A program made the translations under genes and the position numbers. From UBA3071 sp965369635 (GTDB lineage: Bacteria; Chloroflexota; Anaerolineae; UBA3071), in assembly GCA_965369635.1 (NCBI GenBank), contig CBDURC010000049.1, positions 1 through 15,449 of the forward strand: 15,449 nt of DNA. The letters are read 5' to 3'. Below, piece by piece: positions 12,260 through 15,449 of the stretch. How positions within the stretch are numbered: the first letter of the stretch is position 1; each line of letters starts with the position of its first letter. The notes beneath the pieces are model-generated. The model had not been told where the DNA came from and did not search any database. It saw only the letters and a list, made by a program, of their open reading frames with translations.

Positions 12260-13456
12260 ATGAAGCGTAGACTGTGGATCGTGATGTTGGTGCTTGTGGC
12301 CCTGTTGGTGCCAACGACCGCTGCCCTTGCCGGCAATGGCGGCAATAGCGGCGATGATAGTGGCAAGGTGGTGTTCGGTGGCGACTTCGTGCTGAAGGAA
12401 GGCGAAAGGCTCGATGGTGACCTGGCGGTCTTTGGCGGCGATGTCACGCTGGAACCGGACAGCCTGGTGAACGGTGATCTGCTGGTCATGGGAGGTAGTG
12501 TCACCGCAGCAGGTGAGATCAATGGCGACGTGGTGATCTTCGGTGGCAATGCCGATCTGGAGGCCACAGCGGTGGTGGATGGCGATGTTATCACACTCGG
12601 GGGCAACATACACGAGGCTGAGGGGGCGACCATCAGGGGAAAAACAAGCGAGGGATTCTCCTTTGGGTTTGTGCCCCGCGTGCATGCGCTTCGTGTGCCG
12701 AGGGTGTGGTGGCCATGGCAGAGCGGCGCCAACCCGGTTCTGGGCTTGTTCTTGCGGGGACTGAAGGCCTTGGGCACGGCACTGGTGTTGGCTCTGCTGG
12801 CTCTCCTGGTCGTGTCTCTGTGGCCCAAACCGACGGGCTTGGTGGCGAACACAGTGTGGCGGAGCCCGGCCGCGAGCTTCGGTGTGGGGCTTCTGACCCT
12901 GCTTGTGGTGGCCGGTCTGGTGGTGCTGCTGATCATCACCATTTGCCTGAGCCCGTTGCTTGTATTGGCTACGGCGGTGGCATGGCTCTTTGGCTGGATT
13001 GGCCTGGGCTGGCTGGTGGGACGTCGACTGCTGGCGGCGCTCAAGGCCAAGGATGTTGCCCCGGTGTGGGAGGCTGGCCTCGGCGTCTTCCTCATCACAC
13101 TACTGGTTGCCATGCCGTGCATCGGTTGGCTTGTGTGGCTTGTGGGCGGTGCGTTTGGACTGGGTGCGGTGGTGCTGACTCGCTTTGGCAGCCAGCGCTA
13201 CAATGGGACCCAGCCCGCGCCGCCACCGGAGCCACCGGACGTGTTGCCGGCTGGCCCCATCTTGCCCGAAGAGGACGAGGTGCCGGAACTGCCGTTGGTT
13301 GAGTTCCCTTCGCCTGAAGAGGACGAGGTGCCGGAGCTGCCGTTGGTTGAGCTCCCTTCGCCTGAAGATGGCGAGCCAGCGGAGGCCCTGCTGAGCGAGC
13401 CGTCCTTGCCAGAACCGCCGGAAGTAGTGTCAGTCGAGGAGGTTGAACCGGACTGA
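12260..13456 (+). CDS. signal-peptide membrane protein with bactofilin-like (polymer-forming) repeat domain
   Basis: A 398-residue protein. A signal peptide with AxA site near A22-L-A24 is followed by a repetitive region at about 36-125 with units of the kind LDGDLAVFGGDVTLEP, VNGDLLVMGGSVTA, INGDVVIFGGNADL, VDGDVITLGGNI: a right-handed beta-helix of the bactofilin/polymer-forming type placed outside the membrane. Then come several membrane segments between about 160 and 315. The C-terminal 80 residues are proline- and glutamate-rich with two copies of a 16-residue unit. ATG 12260 has an excellent AGGAGGTG (12246-12253). As third gene of the sigma/anti-sigma operon it is probably a target or partner in an envelope-stress response; that is inferred from position. 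Function of such proteins is not known in detail. Confidence 0.82.
   Translation: MKRRLWIVMLVLVALLVPTTAALAGNGGNSGDDSGKVVFGGDFVLKEGERLDGDLAVFGGDVTLEPDSLVNGDLLVMGGSVTAAGEINGDVVIFGGNADLEATAVVDGDVITLGGNIHEAEGATIRGKTSEGFSFGFVPRVHALRVPRVWWPWQSGANPVLGLFLRGLKALGTALVLALLALLVVSLWPKPTGLVANTVWRSPAASFGVGLLTLLVVAGLVVLLIITICLSPLLVLATAVAWLFGWIGLGWLVGRRLLAALKAKDVAPVWEAGLGVFLITLLVAMPCIGWLVWLVGGAFGLGAVVLTRFGSQRYNGTQPAPPPEPPDVLPAGPILPEEDEVPELPLVEFPSPEEDEVPELPLVELPSPEDGEPAEALLSEPSLPEPPEVVSVEEVEPD
13268..13363 (+). repeat. tandem duplication, two 48-bp units
   Basis: Units 13268-13315 and 13316-13363 differ at only two positions (GAACTG/GAGCTG and TTCCCT/CTCCCT). Each encodes EEDEVPELPLVE[FL]PSP. A further partial copy (GAAGATGGCGAG) begins at 13364. 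The repeat length is a multiple of three and keeps the reading frame of the bactofilin-like gene. Confidence 0.9.
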
Positions 13457-13490
13457 TGGGCTAGAGCTCGTAACGCGTGGAGCAAGTGAG

Positions 13491-13518
13491 CGGCGGGGAG
13501 GCTTAGTCTTCCCCGCCG
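13491..13518 (+). terminator. terminator-like hairpin after the sigma operon
   Basis: CGGCGGGGAGG (13491-13501) pairs with CTTCCCCGCCG (13508-13518), 11 pairs including one G-U, with a 6-base loop CTTAGT. It lies 35 bases after the stop of the bactofilin-like gene. No T-run follows, so it may terminate weakly or depend on another factor. Confidence 0.6.
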
Positions 13519-13529
13519 TCGCGACGGCG
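13514..13529. repeat. 16-bp perfect palindrome upstream of the tRNA promoter
   Basis: CGCCGTCGCGACGGCG reads identically on both strands. It shares five bases with the 3' arm of the preceding terminator hairpin, so the two RNA structures exclude each other. It ends 10 bases before the -35 of the tRNA promoter. It may be an operator-like site or chance in GC-rich DNA. Confidence 0.55.
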
Positions 13530-13539
13530 AAGAGGCGAT

Positions 13540-13568
13540 TTGCCAAATCCACGTGTGTCTGTTACAAT
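13540..13568 (+). promoter_or_regulatory. sigma-70-type promoter for tRNA-Pro
   Basis: TTGCCA (13540-13545), a 17-base spacer and TACAAT (13563-13568). Each hexamer is one base from consensus. The transcript would start near 13575, only about 8 bases before the mature tRNA. It may also supply transcription for the histidine kinase gene downstream, for which no separate promoter is visible. Confidence 0.72.
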
Positions 13569-13582
13569 ATGGTTGGTTGTGA

Positions 13583-13656
13583 CGGGGCGTAGCGCAGCCA
13601 GGAAGCGCACTTGAATGGGGTTCAAGTGGTCGCCGGTTCAAATCCGGCCGCCCCGA
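13583..13656 (+). tRNA. tRNA-Pro, anticodon GGG
   Basis: The cloverleaf folds fully. Acceptor stem CGGGGCG (13583-13589) pairs with CGCCCCG (13649-13655) and A13656 is the discriminator. The D stem is GCGC/GCGC (13592-13595, 13605-13608). The anticodon stem is CTTGA/TCAAG around the loop ATGGGGT, giving anticodon GGG (13617-13619). The variable loop is TGGTC. The T stem is GCCGG/CCGGC with loop TTCAAAT. A C1-G72 first pair is the known identity feature of bacterial proline tRNAs. The CCA end is not encoded (CCTA follows). Confidence 0.96.
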
Positions 13657-13676
13657 CCTATCTGTTTCTTCAACAT

Positions 13677-13702
13677 GGCCGACGGCTGCAGGGCTGTCGG
13701 CC
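13677..13702 (+). terminator. hairpin after tRNA-Pro
   Basis: GGCCGACGGC (13677-13686) pairs with GCTGTCGGCC (13693-13702), ten pairs with one G-U, around a 6-base loop. It lies 20 bases after the tRNA and 94 bases before the kinase start. TT but no T-run follows, so it could be a weak terminator or a processing signal between tRNA and a read-through message. Confidence 0.5.
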
Positions 13703-13795
13703 TTGGCCTGTCTAGGGGCTTGGGTGTTGGAAGTCCGAAAAGGAGCCCATGACGATGTGCAACGTTGCTCTCGTGAGCTGCCGAGGAACGCAGCA

Positions 13796-15259
13796 ATGGA
13801 CAGAGTAGTCAGCCAGCTCAGCGAGCATGACCGAGCGCTGCTTAGGCGTATCGAAGCGGGGTTGCCGCTGACAGCCGATGTCAGCCGCGCCGATCTGCGA
13901 CTTTGGTGTCTCGCTCAAGAGGGCCTTGTGCTGATCGCACAGGCTCGGCCGCATTCCATCGCGTCGTTGTACCCCGGAGGCCAGGAGGCGCAACTGGTCC
14001 CACCATCGGAGCAGCCGTTGGTCCTTAGGGCCCTGAGAGAAGGCAAGGCGAGATCGAGTCAACACGACTTGCCCAGTGGCACGCCGGTGGTGCAGGAAGT
14101 CTACCCCGTCCGCAATGATCAAGGGAGGATCATTGCCGCCTTGAGCGTGGAGACCAACCTGATCGCTCACGAGAGGCATCGCCGGCGACACAGATCCTTC
14201 CAGCGGGCTGTTCGTTGGCTTCAGGGAATGGCCATCCGCGGCGAACTGCAGAGCGCAGCGGCCCTTTCCCCCTTCAGTGAATGGGATGGTATCCTCCGCG
14301 TAGATGCTCAGCGACGAATCACCTATCTCAGTGGCATTGCCAACAATCTGTATCGGCGTCTGGGCTACCTGCTGGACTTGCGGGGCACGCTGTTGGCTGA
14401 TTTGCAGACGGGCGATGAGCAACTGGTGCGGGCAGCCGTGGAGACAGGGTGCTGCCAGGAGGAGGAGCGACAGGAGGGACGTCGCCTTTGGAACAGGAAG
14501 GTGGTTCCCCTGTGGCCGAGGGAACCGACGACGTCACGGCGTTGGCGGCTACCCTGGGAGGTCTCACCCTCACAGGTCGTGGGTGCCCTGGTCATGGTGA
14601 GCGATCTCACCGACGAGCGCTTGAAAGAGAAGGAGCTCAGGCTCAAGGCGACGATGGTCCAGGAAGTGCACCATCGGGTCAAGAACAACCTACAGGCCGT
14701 GGCTTCGCTGTTGCGGATGCAGTCGCGTCGCCTGCAGAACCAGGAGGCCCGCCAGGCGCTGCACGAGGCAGTGGGGCGCATCCTTAGTGTCGCCGTGATC
14801 CACGAGTTTCTATCTCAAGCCGAAGACCAGCTTATCAACATCCGTGATGTTTGCCAACGGATCATCACGCAGCTTCAGGGGGTGGGCATGGCTGCGGACA
14901 GGGACATCCAGTTGGAAGTGCGCGGGCCCAGCATCTATCTGCCCAGTCGCCAGGCGACGGCTTGCGCTCTGGTAGTGAACGAACTGTTGGAGAACGCTCT
15001 GGAGCATGGGTATCGAGGGCGCCGGGCCGGAGCAGTGGTGGTCAGGCTGCACGATGGCGGCGATGAGGTGAGCATCGGAGTGCACGACGAAGAAGGAGAG
15101 TTGCCCAAAGGATTCGATCCGGAGAGCGAGAGTGGGTTGGGCTTGCGGATCGTTCGCACGCTGGTTGAGGAAGAGCTAAGGGGGCAGTTTGAATTGCGGG
15201 CGGGTGCTGGTGGCGTATCGGCGGTTATCGTTTTTCCCAAGAGATCTCCCTTGAGCTAG
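13796..15259 (+). CDS. PdtaS-like cytoplasmic sensor histidine kinase (HisKA_2 family)
   Basis: A 487-residue soluble kinase without membrane segments. Its order matches the mycobacterial PdtaS/actinobacterial type: an N-terminal GAF-like sensor domain (about 1-140; LTADVSRADLRLWCL, ARPHSIASLYP), a PAS-like domain (about 160-275), then the HisKA_2 dimerisation helix EVHHRVKNNLQAVASLLRMQ with H292/H293 as phosphorylation site, and the ATPase domain with N box NELLENALEHG, VHDEEGELPKGF and SGLGLRIVRTL. PdtaS homologues phosphorylate ANTAR-domain RNA-binding antiterminators; none is seen next to it here. ATG 13796 has GAGGA with an 8-base spacer; longer in-frame versions back to 13703 would run into the tRNA-side hairpin and lack a Shine-Dalgarno. 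Confidence 0.9.
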   Translation: MDRVVSQLSEHDRALLRRIEAGLPLTADVSRADLRLWCLAQEGLVLIAQARPHSIASLYPGGQEAQLVPPSEQPLVLRALREGKARSSQHDLPSGTPVVQEVYPVRNDQGRIIAALSVETNLIAHERHRRRHRSFQRAVRWLQGMAIRGELQSAAALSPFSEWDGILRVDAQRRITYLSGIANNLYRRLGYLLDLRGTLLADLQTGDEQLVRAAVETGCCQEEERQEGRRLWNRKVVPLWPREPTTSRRWRLPWEVSPSQVVGALVMVSDLTDERLKEKELRLKATMVQEVHHRVKNNLQAVASLLRMQSRRLQNQEARQALHEAVGRILSVAVIHEFLSQAEDQLINIRDVCQRIITQLQGVGMAADRDIQLEVRGPSIYLPSRQATACALVVNELLENALEHGYRGRRAGAVVVRLHDGGDEVSIGVHDEEGELPKGFDPESESGLGLRIVRTLVEEELRGQFELRAGAGGVSAVIVFPKRSPLS

Positions 15260-15320
15260 GCTAGCGTTGTTGCATAGTTCTACATTTGTCACATTCCGCG
15301 TTGCAGCAGGGGGAGAGGCT

Positions 15321-15377
15321 CGTAGTGAGCCGCTGAGCGGAGCAGAGTGGCGCGAAACTGCACTCCGCTGGGCTACG
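15321..15377. terminator. imperfect hairpin in the convergent gap, possible bidirectional terminator
   Basis: AGCGGAG (15336-15342) pairs with CTCCGCT (15363-15369), extended by CAG/CTG with a 2-base bulge, and enclosed by CGTAG (15321-15325) with CTACG (15373-15377). It lies 61 bases after the kinase stop and 7 bases beyond the stop of the minus-strand gene, so it could end both transcripts. No T-run is present. Apart from this I see nothing in 15260-15384. Confidence 0.4.
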
Positions 15378-15384
15378 TGCGTGA

Positions 15385-15449
15385 CTACGAACTTCGTGTG
15401 CCATCGTCAAGATAGTCGCGGATGTCGGTGACTTTGGCCCCAAGAGATG
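15385..15449 (-). CDS. C-terminal end of a minus-strand gene cut by the window edge
   Basis: On the minus strand a frame enters from the right edge and ends with TAG at 15387-15385 after 20 full codons. The residues SLGAKVTDIRDYLDDGTRSS have the look of a real soluble protein end, with an amphipathic helix around TDIRDYLDD. The family cannot be named from this. A competing minus-strand frame (15443 to 15261) runs through the hairpin region and has a cysteine/arginine-rich, unlikely composition, so I prefer the short one. Confidence 0.45.
   Translation of the reverse strand, partial: SLGAKVTDIRDYLDDGTRSS

Noticed and set aside
12238..13122. Long minus-strand frame (294 codons) opposite the bactofilin-like gene
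   Set aside because: Ser/Thr/Pro-rich shadow of a gene with a signal peptide, clear repeats and a strong ribosome binding site.
13444..13472. Possible second ECF promoter (TGAACC ... CGTA)
   Set aside because: The spacer is 19 bases instead of 16 and the -35 differs from TGAAAC; it lies partly inside the end of the bactofilin-like gene.
13703..13795. N-terminal extension of the histidine kinase from TTG 13703
   Set aside because: The start lies at the tRNA-side hairpin arm, has no Shine-Dalgarno, and the family layout begins near ATG 13796, which has GAGGA at good spacing.
15261..15443. 60-codon minus-strand frame at the right edge
   Set aside because: It is Cys/Arg/Ser-rich, crosses the hairpin, and competes with a more protein-like frame that stops at 15385.
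1..15449. Mobile elements, CRISPR arrays or phage genes
   Set aside because: No transposase, integrase, direct-repeat/spacer pattern or terminal inverted repeats with target duplications were seen; the repeats present are short tandem or hairpin types.

Overview
The window looks like a chromosomal segment of a GC-rich bacterium, most plausibly Chloroflexota (Anaerolineae-like). That is an inference from the gene mix (paired deoxynucleoside kinases, a bactofilin-like membrane protein behind an ECF sigma factor, a PdtaS-type histidine kinase) and from codon use, not from a marker gene. I see no transposase, integrase, CRISPR array or phage structural gene.

Left part (about 260-9086, + strand): a cell-surface polysaccharide operon. 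A strong extended -10 promoter precedes nine tightly packed genes: a sugar-nucleotide epimerase, non-hydrolysing UDP-GlcNAc 2-epimerase (wecB), a WbaP-type initiating phosphoglycosyltransferase, a UPF0104/LPG-synthase-TM membrane protein, a family 2 glycosyltransferase, a geranylgeranyl-reductase-like flavoprotein, an O-antigen ligase/polymerase-like protein and, unexpectedly, a 66-residue ThiS/MoaD-like sulfur carrier. The last four genes are joined by overlaps, three of them ATGA. Before the operon lie the C-terminal end of a probable beta-sandwich protein and a possible 44-codon gene on the minus strand.

Middle part (9095-10780, - strand): a two-gene nucleotide salvage operon. The upstream gene is a deoxyguanosine-kinase-like enzyme fused to a MazG-like nucleotide pyrophosphohydrolase domain; the downstream gene is a deoxyadenosine/deoxycytidine-kinase-like enzyme. 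A good minus-strand promoter stands in the divergent region.

Right part (10875-13518, + strand): an ECF sigma factor, a membrane zinc-finger anti-sigma factor and a signal-peptide protein with a bactofilin-like repeat domain, membrane segments and an acidic proline-rich tail. The sigma gene is preceded by TGAAAC-N16-CGTA, an exact copy of the sigma-W-type promoter consensus, which suggests self-activation in an envelope-stress circuit. A terminator-like hairpin follows.

Far right (13540-15449): tRNA-Pro(GGG) with its own promoter, then a cytoplasmic PdtaS-like HisKA_2 histidine kinase, then a structured convergent gap and the C-terminal end of a minus-strand gene cut by the window edge.

The observations I consider most worth following are the deoxyguanosine kinase-MazG fusion, the perfect sigma-W-like self-promoter, the flavoprotein and sulfur carrier inside the polysaccharide operon, and several low-complexity insertions (G-quadruplex-type tracts in wecB and the phosphoglycosyltransferase gene, a 7-bp repeat in the sigma gene, a 48-bp duplication in the bactofilin-like gene).
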